Part shown: piece after piece, positions 1 to 10,731 of the stretch
Position numbering within the stretch: the stretch's first letter is position 1
How the letters are laid out: each line of letters begins with the position of its first letter
DNA from: Penium margaritaceum
Taxonomy: Eukaryota > Streptophyta > Zygnematophyceae > Desmidiales > Peniaceae
Assembly: GCA_023375785.1 (NCBI GenBank)
Contig: SZWC01014999.1
Location: 37,614 to 69,773, forward strand
Length of the DNA: 32,160 bases
Direction: 5' to 3'
The notes under the pieces: model-generated
The model's input: only the letters and a program-made list of their open reading frames with translations
Databases searched by the model: none
Told to the model about the DNA's origin: nothing
Program-made: the position numbers and the translations under genes

Positions 1-7
1 GCGTTGT

Positions 8-1637
8 CTGCACAGCCACCACCACCACCACCAACGCAAGGCAGGTCAACATCAGCCACAAAGGTTAGTGCTCTGAAACATTTCACCAACCATTGCACAC
101 GTACCGTTGACCCAACAACAATCCTTAGCCTCGCCCTCCCGCTCTCTCTCCCTTCTCTCAGGCCCTTGTCCTTCCTATTTCCTCCCACACACACACGCCC
201 CCCCCACCCTCCCCGTCCTCTCCTTGAGGCAGCACATGTGCAGATCATAGCTGCTCCGGCTGGCGCATGTACCATCTCCCAAGTCAAGCAACTGCTCCCG
301 CACTGTAGTGTAGAGTACGGTGGGAGCACTTGCTCCAACACTACAGTGCGGGAGCCTCCCGCACTGTACTGTTCAACCTGCCATCTCGCATTGACCCGCG
401 CTTTGACCGCTAGACCTCTTGGCTCCATGTTTTGTCGTTTGCAAGTTTCTCTTGTGGAACCTCGGAGCAATCGTGCGGTCACACCTCTCTGCGTAGGGCT
501 TACTTGGCAAGGGCGGAGTAGGATGCGTCTGCTCTACGATGCGTCGTCTCTAGGAAAGACAACCACGTCCCGTGCCACAACTGCGCCACAAGTCCTCTTC
601 CGCTTGTTACTGTAGGAAAGTGGTTGGCGGACAACATGTGCCTGTGGGTGTCTCCACCGACGTGGTCAACCATCCCGCGATGCGTCTCCTCTATCGCGAC
701 CGCCCTAGCCAAGCCAGACGAGAGGAGGCCCGCCCTGGGTGGGTCTCTTTTGCGAAGATTGAGTCCACCTCATACGAGAGGCTCACACAAGGGCCTCCTA
801 GCGCACCAAAGGGTCGCTGTTGGGCCTTCGAGCTGACCAAAACCTCTGCACAAGCGTCCATACCAAGCACAATACCGTCCGCATTGCGCGAATGCACTGG
901 AGCCATCTCCCCACCGTTCGCACGTGGACCAAAAACTTTGTGCCCCGCCGAGCACGAGAGAATCTCATGCTCGGGGGAGTGTGTTCGCCGCTAGAGGAGG
1001 ATGCCGCCTTGCGTCTGAGAGCGGCCAAGCGCGCCAGTGTCTGCAGGCGTTCGGCCTCATCTGCGCCGTGGTGCAAGGAACTGCGGCTCTCAGCGGCTCC
1101 CCGGCGCACCCCCAGATGCCCGCGCCCCGGCAGCAGCAGGCTAGAAGCAGCAGCGGCAACAAGCAGGCTTCGCTGGCAGTGGCAGCAGCCAGACGACGTC
1201 GCTTGGACTGCGCTCGGCCCAGATCTATTCCCCAGCGGGCCCTGCCTTCACCGTGACGGCCCACATCTGCAAAGTGGCGGCTGCACCCTGGTGGCCTAGA
1301 CCCGCACGTCGGCAGGCCAGTGGACCTGCAGCCTGATGCGTTAGGCAGGACCATACCGCGGACCACGCCGCCCATGTGCTGTGCGGTGCCGCCCCACTAC
1401 GGTGGAAATGCTCTACCGCACCTCCCCCTCGCCGCCAGCTCTGCTCTTCTGGTGAGAACTTACCCCCCCCCCCCCCCTTGCTGCCACCACCCGTCTGCAC
1501 AGCCTCCCATTTTCCTCCCCTGCGCGCAACACGATTCTACAGCTCGAACACGTGGCCGCAGTAAACCCCACTCTGAGAGTGTCCGCTCCCTCAGCAGATA
1601 CTCTGTACAGCTCTGTGCGCTGCGTCTCCACACACAC
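8..1637 (-). other. First intron of the left LRR gene
   Basis: Inferred intron between the signal-peptide exon and the exon beginning at base 7, bounded by a GT after 1638 and an AG before base 7 on the minus strand. It matches the intron at 24015-25384 in inverted orientation. It contains a C homopolymer near 1465-1477 (a G tract at 24207-24235 in the partner), a triple inverted motif at 294-373, and about 400 bases near 712-1113 with no counterpart in the other copy. The many overlapping open frames here do not look like genes. Confidence 0.45.
294..373. repeat. Hairpin-forming triple motif in the intron
   Basis: An 18-base arm at 294-311 (GCTCCCGCACTGTAGTGT) is followed by its perfect reverse complement at 338-355 and a third, imperfect copy in the first orientation at 356-373. 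The same three units occur at 25015-25100 in the inverted partner. No coding role is apparent. Confidence 0.85.
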
Positions 1638-1830
1638 ATTGCGAGGACTCCAAGGGGGCTGCTGAGCAGGTGGACCACAACAGCCACGCAAAGGCACCCA
1701 CGAGCAGGAGAGGGATCTCCGCCGCCGGCGACACTGCAGCCACGATGCCAATGCCATGCCTTCTGCGACGGCACGCGCGATGGAAGGGGGAGAGGCAGCC
1801 CATTTTCGGCCTCGTGCTGCTGGCACTCAT
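1638..1830 (-). CDS. LRR protein gene (left copy), exon 1: signal peptide
   Basis: Minus-strand exon of 64 codons plus one base, starting at the ATG at 1830. It aligns without any gap to the plus-strand exon at 23822-24014, with about nine amino-acid differences, which suggests that the frame is coding. Residues 1-25 are basic (RRRR near residue 23) and are followed by a hydrophobic core, IPLLLVGAFAWLLWSTCSA, a classic signal peptide with a likely cleavage after the small residues. The proposed donor GT follows 1638 (phase 1); a second GT four bases on is also possible. The next exon would start at base 7 and run out of the window, because the first seven bases match the start of exon 2 of the right copy. 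The product is inferred to be a secreted or membrane LRR protein, since the right copy continues into LRR exons. The LRR part of this copy is not visible, so it may be a broken copy. Confidence 0.55.
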
Positions 1831-1985
1831 TCCTGCGGTTGTGATGAGTCTGGGCGTGAGTGAATGTGCGTGGTGAATGAAGGTGACGAGCAGCGCGAGC
1901 GGCCTCGTGAACTGTGCAGTGAGCACAGTGACGGGCTTTTCTTGTATACATGGGTGTGCTTGCATGCAGCTGCTTTGAACTGGGC

Positions 1986-2989
1986 AGAAGGAGAAGCTGC
2001 TTTGCACCTGCTCCTTTTTTTTTTTTTTTTGGTTTTTAAGATGGTCCAGGCAGAAAATCCCTCCCACCTGCTCGTCGTCCATCTTCCAGTTGCATAGAGG
2101 TCATTCTTGTCGTTTGGCCACATTCTATTGCATTCGTCACGAACGGGCTGCGGATCAGTATTGCTGTCCATATTGAGCAGAAACTGTCGACGTTTTTCAA
2201 GTTTGGCTACGACAGACGTTTTGAAACTGGCCTTAATCTAGAGCGCGACGCCGCCTCCTATCAAGTACGTACTTTTTCATCCGGGGCCAGTGATTGCAAT
2301 AAAGAGGCCTTTCGTGGAGCCCAAGCACCGCTTCAAACCTGCACCACGCGTGTTTACACATTTGGAGCCCTTGCGAAGCAATCCCCACCTGGTACATTTA
2401 ACACTTGGTACCATACTACCGGCTAAATTCGGATAAAAATCAATTCCCCTTGGGCTCGACCATGTTGCATACTTAGGTTCCCCCCTTATAGCCAATGTGC
2501 AGAAATACCTTCCAAAATGAGTTTTGAAAGTAAGCAAGCTCAATTCATGCCCGAACGAAGCATTTAAAGAGGAAGAGGCCAGCAAATCGGACCCTGATCA
2601 CTTGAATTTGGTCATGAGCATGCATGTTTGACCCAGACTCCCGAACATTCTTAATTTCAGAGACATGATTCCGCGAGGCCTTGTTAGCCACTGTGCAAAA
2701 ATTCGGCCCTGGTTGTTTGGAATAAACCAAAAAGAATTCTTCGCAAATGACTCTCTGAATTTAGGCGGCAGTACAGTATGTCAAAATTAATTTCATTCCA
2801 CTTACATGCACTGTCTATCCCGAGATGAAATGCATTTTCATTAATACAAATTCCGTTCAAAATAGATACATGGAATCATTTTATAGTAGACAGATATATG
2901 AAATATTTTATGTAGTTATTCATATATTCAACACAAGTATGAGAGAATAAATTTGGTTAACAAACTGGTTTCTGTTGAGTATTGAAAAT
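1986..2989. other. No gene recognised; AT-rich spacer
   Basis: A poly-T run lies near 2018-2034, and the region becomes AT-rich after about 2750. For the left LRR gene this is upstream sequence. Short open frames on the minus strand around 2277-2730 match no family I recognise. A weak, diverged internal similarity exists between the stretches around 2485-2520 and 2680-2710 (both contain a gcc-a-tgtgca core). Confidence 0.5.
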
Positions 2990-3016
2990 ACGATGATGAA
3001 CGATGAAGCCCAAGTA

Positions 3017-3781
3017 CTACAACTCGGGTTCTGTGAAGGCACACTTTTCCATCTTGGTAAATAACTTAACCTTTCGGACGATCTCGAGCACCGTACGCAG
3101 ACGTTGTACATGCTCCTCATGATTCTTTGAGAATACCAGGATATCATCAAGATACACCAAGACGGTTGTATCCAAATTGTCACAGAAAATGTGATTCGTT
3201 GTGGCTTGAAATGTTGATGGGGCATTGGTAAGACCAAAGTTGAGCACTCGGAACTGATAATGTCTCATATGCCTATGAAATGCGGTTTTAGGAACATCTT
3301 CTTCAGTAATCTGAACTTGGTGATATCCTTGAGCCATATCAAGGGAAGAGAAAAGCTTTGCACCTTGAAGTTGGTCAAAGAGATCCTTGATGCTTGGCAA
3401 GGGGTAACGGTTTTTAGCTGTCAAGCTGTTCAACGCACGGTAGTCAAAACACATGTGCAAACCTCCATCCTTCTTGTTGACAGATAGGATGGGAGCTCCG
3501 AACGGAGAGCTGCTTGGTTCAATCCATCCCTTGGCCAAGTATTCTTTGATCTATCGTTCGGCTTCTTCATGCTCAGCAGGACTTTGACGACACATGGGCC
3601 AAAGTGATGACCTTGACCCTGGCTCGAGAAGGATCGTATGACCAACATTCCGTTTTGGTGATAGGCCATCCGGGAGTGGACTAAAAACGTAAAAAAAACT
3701 CTTCATGGAGAGAACTGACATCACTTGAGCACGATGGTGGATCGTTGTCATCGACCTTACAAAGTTGCGGTAGGAACACAT
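3017..3781 (-). pseudogene. pol: Ty3/gypsy reverse transcriptase (truncated)
   Basis: The upstream part (about 3551-3700, minus strand) carries the conserved RT lead-in with LPDGLSPKRNVGHTI and SPAEHEEAER. This is followed by an in-frame TAG where the family normally has a glutamine, then the main palm from 3538: SSSPFGAPILSVNKKDGG, FDYRALNSLTAKNRYPLP, SSLDMAQGYHQV and the catalytic LVYLDDILVFS. The YLDD active-site residues are intact. The ORF ends soon after KMEKCAF, before the usual GKPELEYLGH segment is complete, so the connection and RNase H regions are missing. It would copy element RNA into cDNA in a functional relative; this copy cannot. Confidence 0.9.
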
Positions 3782-3861
3782 TATGCCCTTTACCGAAGTA
3801 TCGCTTCACTGAAGCGCTGTAAGGACGGATTGTTCACTCTTCTGAGAGGGCTTTTCACGAT

Positions 3862-4224
3862 CTATAGGCAAAAGTGTGATGGAACACTTGCCTTTTGTAT
3901 ACTGAGCGTCTTTGTGATCCAATTCATGGTGTTCTTGTACTCGTTAAGCCAAGGATCACCCAGAACAACAACAAAATGATCTGTCAATTCAATGAATATA
4001 AAGTTGACAATTGTTATGAGAGTTCTTAGCTTGAGCCTTGTTCGACATGTGCAGAGTACATCGACCTCATGATCGTCACTGACGGTGAATTTTCCCCCAC
4101 AAGGTGTACTTTTAAATCCTAGATTTCGCACACAAGAGGCACTAATAAACTCGTCATTAGCACCTGTGTCAATTAGGACTTGTACGCGCGCCCCAGCCAA
4201 ATGACTTGTGAATTGTATTGTCAT
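3862..4224 (-). pseudogene. Retropepsin-like aspartic protease of the truncated Ty3/gypsy element
   Basis: The 120-residue minus-strand frame includes VLIDTGANDEFISAS, which contains the aspartic-protease DTGA catalytic motif, and further on VVVLGDPWLNEY, matching the family's (I/V)LG-x-x-WL segment near the C terminus of the domain. The position between the gag zinc knuckle and RT is as expected. Its catalytic motif is intact, but it is separated from both neighbours by frame breaks. In this family it processes the Gag-Pol polyprotein inside the particle. Confidence 0.85.
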
Positions 4225-4874
4225 TATTGCATGTGAGAAGTGTGTGAAGAAGCTCTTTGGAGGCTTGGCCTACAAGTGGTACACACGAAAGTGTTATGTG
4301 CTACGACGTAACTCAATGGAGTCACCCTCTTGCTCCCACATATAGTGTCCTTTGTTTACATCACACAAAAGTTACCATCCATTCAAGAGTTCTTTTTTGA
4401 GACCCGCAAAGATAGAAACTGCGACAGTCACTTGCGTGAGTGAGTTCATCTTGTAGGCTACGTTTGTCAAATCAAGCACTTTGTTTGCTTTGTGTCGTGT
4501 GGAGACGATCAAGCAAGTGTAATTTTGCAAGAATTCATCATTGATGAGATGCAAGAGTGGATAATGGTAAGAGAGATACACAAAGCCATTACTCATGGAG
4601 GAGCAAAAAACAGCAAAAAAACAAAGCCCAGTGAGGCTCTCCAACTGTTTTAAATCATCATCCTACAACATGAAATTGCGTTCAACATCCAAGGATCTCT
4701 CAGCCAGAGCCCTTAGTGGTTGTCCACTACCGGCCACTAGGGGATTCAACAACCCTTTCCACGGCCTATTGGTCCGTGACCACCATTCACGTTTTTGGCG
4801 TTCTGGCGGTTGCCTTGTCCCTTATCCTGCTTCTCTTTGCCCTGTTCATTGGTGTTTCCACCAGCACGATCCTT
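4225..4874 (-). other. Spacer between gag and protease of the truncated element
   Basis: This lies inside the retroelement but has no recognised domain. A 90-residue minus-strand frame at 4372-4644 is open, with no match to a known motif that I can see. It is treated as eroded gag-pol linker. Confidence 0.4.
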
Positions 4875-6991
4875 CTAACGCTTGCGGCATTCAGACGCAT
4901 AGTACCCTGTCTTTTCACAATAATAGCAGGTGAGGATGCCTCTATTGGCTTTGCCATCCGCACGCTCATTATGGCTGTCCTGTGGCTTAAAGGGTTTGTG
5001 GTTGCCTGCACCATGCCGAGGGAGTTTACGCTCACCACGTTGGGGAGAGTGCTGACGCTTATTGTCGCCATGCTGGTGATGCTGGCGGCGACATGTGTTC
5101 ACTCCATACTTAGTGGGAATGGACTTGTACTTCACAAGGATGAAGTCACGCAACATAGAATAATTGGTCCAAGGCTTGCCTTGGGGGTCAAGTGTACAAG
5201 CATGAGCGAGGGACTCGTTAGAGAGGTTGTTGGTGAGCCATTCCACCATTTGCCACATGGGATGGCGATCCTCATCTGTGATTTTGTCCAAGGTGTTCTC
5301 CTAATCCTGGAGGTATTCCATAAGCTTATGGTCATTCTGACAGATTTTTGACAGACATCTAGATGCTTGCTGGGAGACGGACTCCCTACCGTACAAGTCC
5401 ATGAGGATCTTACACATGTCTTCCCAGTGAGGTCTGGGTACCGGCTGAGGTGTTTTCAGGTATAACAGTATCAGTCGGTTCTTCACTGATGAGAGCACTG
5501 CACTTTTAAGGCAAGCTAGCTCGGCGACACCCTAAGCTCATTGCTTGATGTTATGGAGCTCAAGTAAAAGCTCCATGCGTGGCTTCCATGTAGCCAGGTC
5601 CATGTTCTTGGATAAGCCAAACTTAGGACACTCACTCAGGTGCTTTAGGTCTTTGAGATCTGAGCATCCAATACTACATCATCATCCTCAGTGTGTTTCT
5701 CGCTTATCGCTTTCTTAGCCTGATGAAGACGATGAGAGCCGCTCGGGCCCTTCGACCCATCATCATGGGTGTCATCCTTAAGGCTGTGAGCATCATCATG
5801 TGATGGATGCTTAGTTTTACGACTCTGGGATGGGTGGGCAGGATCAGGCTTGTCGCCCATGCCACCAACCACCAATGTACCCATGATGTTTAGCACGCTG
5901 CTGAATGCATCAGGATGAACGTGCTGCTTGAGGGCAAGCACGCTCTTGGTGAGATGGTTACGCTTAAGAGCGTCGAGAAAATGCTCGTATGCCTTGGCGC
6001 CTTGCAAAAGGTTTTGTGCATCAGAGATGTTCGCTGGATCCTTTTGTGTTCCCTGGCCTGCCTTAGACACGATGGTCGTGTTGGCGACCATAGCACATGT
6101 CTGTGCTCTTCCAGGCGTTCCTTACTCAAGATGAGCCAAGGGAACATCCTGGAATTATGGGATTGGTGCACGTGCCGAGGTAGGCAGCGTGTTCCTCCCG
6201 TCACCACCTACTGGTATGCCATCTAGGTCAGCGCCACGACATGTATGACCAGCAGGTAGCTTAGGGCCACTGCTCCCCTTTGCTAGGGCTGAAGCCCTAA
6301 CAGCTCCCACCATGCAAAAGTCAAGAATTATGAGGCCTACAAGGTGGTTGATTGCAGCCAAGGTGGCAGTATTAATGCTCTTGAGAGGATCTTCGTCCTC
6401 TTCATCTTGGGGCTCGAAGGAGGGCCGGTCGTCCTCTACTCCAACGTCATTGTCTTCTCCCTCTACGACAATGGGTTCAATGTCCACCACGTCTGCTACA
6501 CCAACGACATTGGCAAGGCCCTCGGCCTTATCACCAATGCGTGGAGTTGACGATGCCTCCTTGGCATCCTCATTTCCCTTCACGATGTCCTTAGTGGTAG
6601 GGCTCCCACCGGGCATCATCTTCGTGAAAGCGGCGGATGCAGCATGACTGGTACGCGTCCCACAAACGCTCTTTATCAGTGACATCATGCGTGGAGCACA
6701 ATTCTTGGATGCGCTTAGGCCACTCTCCTTTGCTAGAGTTTTTGGAGGGCCTCGTCCTGCCATGGACATTGAGAGACCACATTCCAACATGACTTGTCAC
6801 CAGAAATGGCCTTGTCTGTTGCTTCTGCGCTGTTTTAAGGATGGTGGAGCTGTCGACCAATCAATGTGCTCCGCCGGACTTGAGGGAGGAGGAGTGGAGT
6901 GGCGGCTGCAGCTTCCAAGTGATGACGAAGTAGGTTCCAGGTTGTCCAGTGACTTAGTCACCAAGGGTGACGACGAGCTCATGGATACCAA
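4875..6991 (-). pseudogene. gag: Gag-like region of the truncated Ty3/gypsy element
   Basis: Several minus-strand frames succeed one another (about 6991-6797, 6860-6591, 6790-6155, 6091-5645, 5498-5301, 5291-4875) with stops and shifts between them. The last two show a retroelement capsid pattern (WEDMCKILMDLYG, then MVEWLTNNLSNESLAHA) followed by a basic linker and a CCHC-type zinc knuckle, CYYCEKTGYYASEC, where the histidine ligand is replaced by tyrosine. The upstream acidic and serine-rich part (6155-6790) is less certain and may be leader or unrelated sequence. The plus-strand ORF at 4716-5351 is an antisense shadow. Confidence 0.65.
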
Positions 6992-7370
6992 TGTAACACG
7001 ACGGGTGAAACGGGGTGCAAGCCTCTGTGGGTGAGTGAGCTATTAGGACCCGATTGCTCCTAGCTATCAAACAGGTTGGTCTTGGAGATTAACTTCACCG
7101 TGAAGTGAAGTCTTTCACAAATGACTCCTTTCAGGAGTATGCCGCGATCAAGGTCAGGACGCAGAGTCCATTCTTATCATAGAGCAACCCCAGAGGGAAG
7201 TTGGAGGATATTACTTTATCCTTCCATTTTGTCGGCGGGTTGACGCAACTCGTCAAGTAATCGGTTAAACTATATAATGTTGTCCACATGGAAACCCTAA
7301 GATTCCAATGTGATTAAGGATGGGGAGATGGTGACAAAAACGTTTCGTGCGTGTGAGGGTTTTTTGCCAC

Positions 7371-7740
7371 CACTCGGCGCCCTTCGTCCAATGGCATGGC
7401 CAACACGTTTATAAAGTCGTGGTCGCCATGCCACCGAGTGTAGGTGGCACTCGGCGAGGTGGTCCCGTCGGAACGCCCAACGATGGCCCCTCGGGAGCCC
7501 CCTCGTCATGGCGAGGGGCCTTGTGAGGGGCCCCTTGATGGGTGGGGACCCCTCGCGATGTCGCATTGGGTCATGCCCAATGTGACAGCGCGGGCCCCGC
7601 ATAGCCCATCGCGAATACTCACGATGGGCTCACGTTCTGTCGCTGGAGGTCGCGAGACCTCCAGTGACGACCGGATAGTGTGAGGGACCATCCGGTCACC
7701 TTCTCGCAAGGAGGAAGCTTCTAGAGAGCTTCCTCTTTGC
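7371..7740. repeat. Cluster of consecutive near-perfect hairpins
   Basis: At least six stem-loops of unrelated sequence follow one another. (1) 7371-7440: cactcgg/ccgagtg enclosing ggcatggc/gccatgcc, with a TATAAA (minus strand) in the loop. (2) 7499-7518: cccctcg/cgagggg. (3) 7559-7587: 12-base arms, one wobble. (4) 7603-7630: agcccatcg/cgatgggct. (5) 7639-7668: 13-base arms, one wobble, gcga loop. (6) 7669-7697: gaccggat/atccggtc. (7) 7706-7740: 14-base arms, one wobble. Most mismatches are G-T pairs in the stem, which would keep pairing in RNA. It lies upstream of the minus-strand gag and could be LTR or leader sequence of that element. Confidence 0.85.
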
Positions 7741-8722
7741 AAGGCTGGTCGACGAGGGGTCCCCCTGGCCGTCCAACGACCGAAGTGGGGAATACCCCTG
7801 TTTTTCTAAGTATAGGACACGACAGACCATTTGAGGGTTAATGGTGCCTTCCTGTGCCACGTAAAAAAGTGGCATAGTTCATGCCAGGTTTATTACAAAA
7901 AGGCACACAAAGAACAAATGCTTTGTTGATGAAGACCTAAAATGGAAAGAAAATCATTTCATCGTATAATTTGTGTAAACCATAAATGATGGTGACAACA
8001 TCATTCTTTATTGATGATATCCATAAGTATAATGCTAATTGTAATGATACAATAGGAATCACTCTACATGTGGTTTTAAAATGTTATAGATTTGTAGATC
8101 CAGGCTTTTTAAGAACAACAACTAAACTTTTGATAATTTGATAAATCAATAGTAGTTATGAAGAATGCATTTTGTTTCATTGATATTGGATATGAAAATC
8201 ATAATCAAGGTTCACAAAAAAGTATTACATCCCTTTAAATAATTGAAATAAGGGCCAATTAGCTCAGATACGCATAAAATGCAAAGTGCGACTCTTATCT
8301 GCCCAGCACCGGCACAAAAAAACTGATAAGCCCGGTCCACAATCATGCTCTCTCGTGGCATGCATTGATGCCCGAGCAAAAAAACTGGTCATGGCCATCC
8401 GGCTAATCGGCGTTCAGCGACGAGACGCGCTGATCCCACCTCGTCAGCCGTCGATTGGCAGATGCTCGATCGACGGCTTGCGATGTCCACAAACATTGAC
8501 TTTTGTCGCTGATCATCGATCAACCGGAGTCCTCGATCACGAGGGTGACCCCGAGATCCGGCATCGACTGAAGGGAAACAGAAAAAAATGCATGACATGT
8601 AACTATCAAACTTTTGGTTGAAGGAACAAACCAAAAAAAACTAATTACGTATAAATTTTGGAGGGTTTGGGATTTATCTTTACAACGGCACTTGCAAGGC
8701 CCCGCAGTAGTGGGGCTCGACA
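7741..8722. other. No gene recognised
   Basis: 7800-8240 is AT-rich with no coding signal. 8280-8640 is more GC-rich, with short open frames on both strands that match nothing I recognise. Two short similar phrases (caaaaaaactg) occur near 8310 and 8378. A tRNA-like 5' half near 8252 is discussed under rejected items. Confidence 0.5.
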
Positions 8723-9273
8723 TGTTACGCCGAACGGAACATGGATGGCAAACAGGTAGAAAGTGCGAGGCAAAGACACTTTGAGAATCTGTGACAGTTG
8801 AGCAATTTGCAATTAGCGGGAAATGTACTTCGATGACAAGTGTCGGAACGACAGAACATATGAATACAAGTGTCGAGTTACAAAGAAGGTGTAATCCGGG
8901 TCATTGAGTCAGTCATTGAGCAACGCGTGCGGAGGCGTGCCGTGAGTGGTCGGGATCGAGAAGCTCCGCTGAGAAGTTGGGGGGCTTCGAGGATCGACGG
9001 TCGAAGATGCGCAAAGCATCTTTATAAACTCAGAATCTTCTTGGTGCATCGCGAAGTCGACCGAAAGGACGTGATACTTCTGTTATAGTCTCGGGAAAGT
9101 GGTCGAAGCTATCAGAAGGTTCGAGAATACACCGGAGGGCAAGAGCAGTTGGCCCAATTGCCCTTGATAGTCGGAGCAAAAATCGAGGTCTTGTGGCGCG
9201 GTGGGCTGCACGTGTAATGACAAACATGCCCACGTGGAAAGATTAGGGACCCGTGTACGTCTGGCACGTAACA
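8723..9273 (-). repeat. 3' LTR of the chromovirus
   Basis: 551 bases from tgttacg to cgtaaca, adjoining the polypurine tract. It is colinear with 14274-14820. A TATAAA on the minus strand near 9021-9030 is retained in both LTRs (the other is near 14567) and is a plausible promoter. Confidence 0.95.
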
Positions 9274-9284
9274 CTTCCCCGCCC
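9274..9284 (-). promoter_or_regulatory. Polypurine tract (plus-strand primer)
   Basis: On the minus strand GGGCGGGGAAG lies immediately before the TGTTACG start of the 3' LTR, the usual position for priming second-strand cDNA synthesis. Confidence 0.85.
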
Positions 9285-9285
9285 T

Positions 9286-9813
9286 TTAGCCGCGATGTCC
9301 CGGCACGCGTAGAGATTTGGCCCGGTGATGGCGGTAAGAACCGTCGATGAGATGATCGACATCTCGGAGGTTGTCATAGGGTTCCCCGCTGTTATGCGCG
9401 ACGTTGTAGCCGTGCCACTTGATAAGATATTCTCTCGTTTTGCCACGTCTTCGGTGGCCAAGGATGTCCTCGATGACGTACTTGGTGTCCTTGTCCACAT
9501 GAATAGGAGGAGGGGGAGAGACATCCCTGTCGGGGAAGTTCTCTCGGGGATCTCGGTAGTGCTTAAGTCTGGTGATGTGGAAGACCGGGTGAACTTGCAT
9601 GGTGTCGGGGAGTTTGAGTCGCGCGACCACCGGGGTTTGCATGCGCTCGATTTGAAACGGTCCCAACCACCGAGGTTTGAGCTTTGAACAGTCGGCTCCT
9701 CAAAGTTTGATATTCATAGAGCTGACGAGGACGCAATCGCCGGCGACGAAGACATCATTGCTGTGATTCTTGTCAGCTGCTCGCTTCATTTCCGATTGCT
9801 TCTTTGCGAGCAT
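9286..9813 (-). pseudogene. pol: Integrase C-terminal GPF module and chromodomain
   Basis: On the minus strand, MKRAADKNHSNDVFVAGD is followed, after a stop at about 9714, by WLGPFQIERM (the GPY/F-type motif), then QVHPVFHITRLKHYRDP and, from about 9510, a chromodomain: YVIEDILGHRRRGKTREYL, IKWHGYN, and a degraded EPYDNL end in which the conserved tryptophan of the TWEP segment is glycine. In chromoviruses this domain directs integration by binding histone marks. The loss of an aromatic residue and the upstream stop suggest that it is non-functional here. The frame ends just before the polypurine tract, so the order is complete. Confidence 0.9.
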
Positions 9814-10713
9814 TTATCGTGTTTCCTCCCAGGTAGTGGTGAAGTCGCGGTGTTGGACGTCAACCGCGGGAATATTGCTCTGGCTGTGCAGTCCTGCCGG
9901 TGTGGCAAGAAGTTTGCCATACACCACTTCAAATAGGGTCTTACCAGTTGCGGTGGAGATTGCCGAGTTGTACGCGATTTTGACAGTCAGCAGTTTTGGT
10001 GCCCAATCCGTCCCATGGGGTTCACACAAAGTGCGGAGAAGTTGTTCGAGCGTCTGATTAGTGAGCTCGGTTTGGCCATCGGTTTGCAGATGAAACGTTG
10101 TGGAGACCTGGATTTTGCTGCCATATCGAGTCATCAGTTTGTGCCAGAAAAGGCTCGTGAATCAACCGTACCTTTCGCTCGTGATGGTTCTTGGGACACC
10201 GTGTAGTTATATGATGTTGTTCAGAAACAGACGTGCTGTTCCTTTGGTGGTGACGGTGGTCATAGTCGGGATGAAGTGGGAAATTTTGGAAAACCTGTCG
10301 ACAACCACAAGGATTGCGTCATATCCCTCGGGCGTGACAGGTAATCCTGTGACGAATTCCATGGAGATTTCGACCCATGGTTCCGTCAAAACGGGGAGTG
10401 GCTGCAGGAGTCCAGGTGGCCGTGTGCGACGGGATTTTTGTTGCTGACACGTGTCGCAGGATTTGCAGAAGTTGGCCAAGTCGGATTGCATCTTGTCCCA
10501 CCAGTAGTGTTTCTCCAGCTTCTTCAGCGTCTTGTCTTCTCTGAAGTGCCCGCCTGGACCTGTGCCGTGGCACTCCTCGAGCAGCATGCGGTGGAGTTCG
10601 TCGATTGAAGGGATGACCACCTGGCGTGTGAGTCGTCGCCACCAATCGGGTGCGTTGAACCAGAATCTTTTCTTGTCGTATCCGCCGTGTTGCTCGTAGC
10701 CTCGTGCAAACAA
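9814..10713 (-). pseudogene. pol: Ty3/gypsy integrase
   Basis: The frame 10713-10207 carries an intact H2C2 zinc-binding domain (ECHGTGPGGHF ... FCKSCDTCQQQK) and the start of the catalytic core (VEISMEFVTGLP, then ILVVVDRFSKISHF). The first catalytic aspartate of the DDE triad, normally ISMDF, is glutamate (codon 10357-10359). The segment around the second aspartate is disrupted between 10206 and 10134. The frame resumes at 10134 with FHLQTDGQTELTNQTLEQLL, which includes the third catalytic glutamate, and AYNSAISTATGKTLFEVVYG. It is broken by at least one frameshift. In active relatives it inserts the cDNA into the chromosome. Confidence 0.92.
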
Positions 10714-10731
10714 CTGCTCAAGATACGGATC

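Larger units (their letters stand above)
1..1985 (-). repeat. Inverted segmental duplication, left arm
   Basis: This segment is the reverse complement of 23755-25391 plus 20028-20105 on the other side of the LINE. Shared landmarks in order are the exon-2 boundary with a CCACCA-type tract, the ACACTACAGTGCGGGAG hairpin motif, a long homopolymer, the signal-peptide exon, and an upstream stretch containing cccagttca and gacgagcagc. The left end is cut by the window, so the true duplication is longer. Similarity is high but includes many substitutions and several indels. Confidence 0.9.
2990..7030 (-). mobile_element. Degenerate Ty3/gypsy LTR retrotransposon, 3'-truncated
   Basis: Read on the minus strand, the order is gag, zinc knuckle, protease, reverse transcriptase, as in Ty3/gypsy elements. 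The sequence stops shortly after the RT palm and thumb start, near 3000, so RNase H, integrase and the 3' LTR are absent. The coding frame is broken by several frameshifts and by an in-frame TAG just before the RT. A 5' LTR was not identified with certainty; the hairpin-rich block at about 7280-7820 is a candidate, with a TATAAA on the minus strand near 7410. No clear primer-binding site was found. The proteins differ from those of the element at 8723-14820, so the two belong to different families. Confidence 0.85.

Noticed and set aside
4..615. Plus-strand 203-codon ORF at the window start
   Set aside because: It is antisense to the left LRR intron and is not conserved in frame in the right arm; explained by proline-coding CCA/CCC tracts.
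4716..5351. 211-codon plus-strand ORF with hydrophobic stretches resembling membrane segments
   Set aside because: It lies antisense to the gag and zinc-knuckle region of a Ty3/gypsy element, where the reverse frame is open for compositional reasons.
7279..7820. A defined 5' LTR for the truncated gypsy element
   Set aside because: The ends tgttgtcc and ggacacgaca are only roughly inverted, no primer-binding site adjoins, and no second LTR exists to confirm it.
8252..8305. tRNA-like 5' half (GGGCCAATTAGCTCAG, with a B-box-like GTGCGACTC and a GCCCA end)
   Set aside because: The total span is about 54 bases, too short for a tRNA, the D-arm GG pair is missing, and the acceptor stem pairs only partly. 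A chance likeness or a very eroded tRNA-derived repeat.
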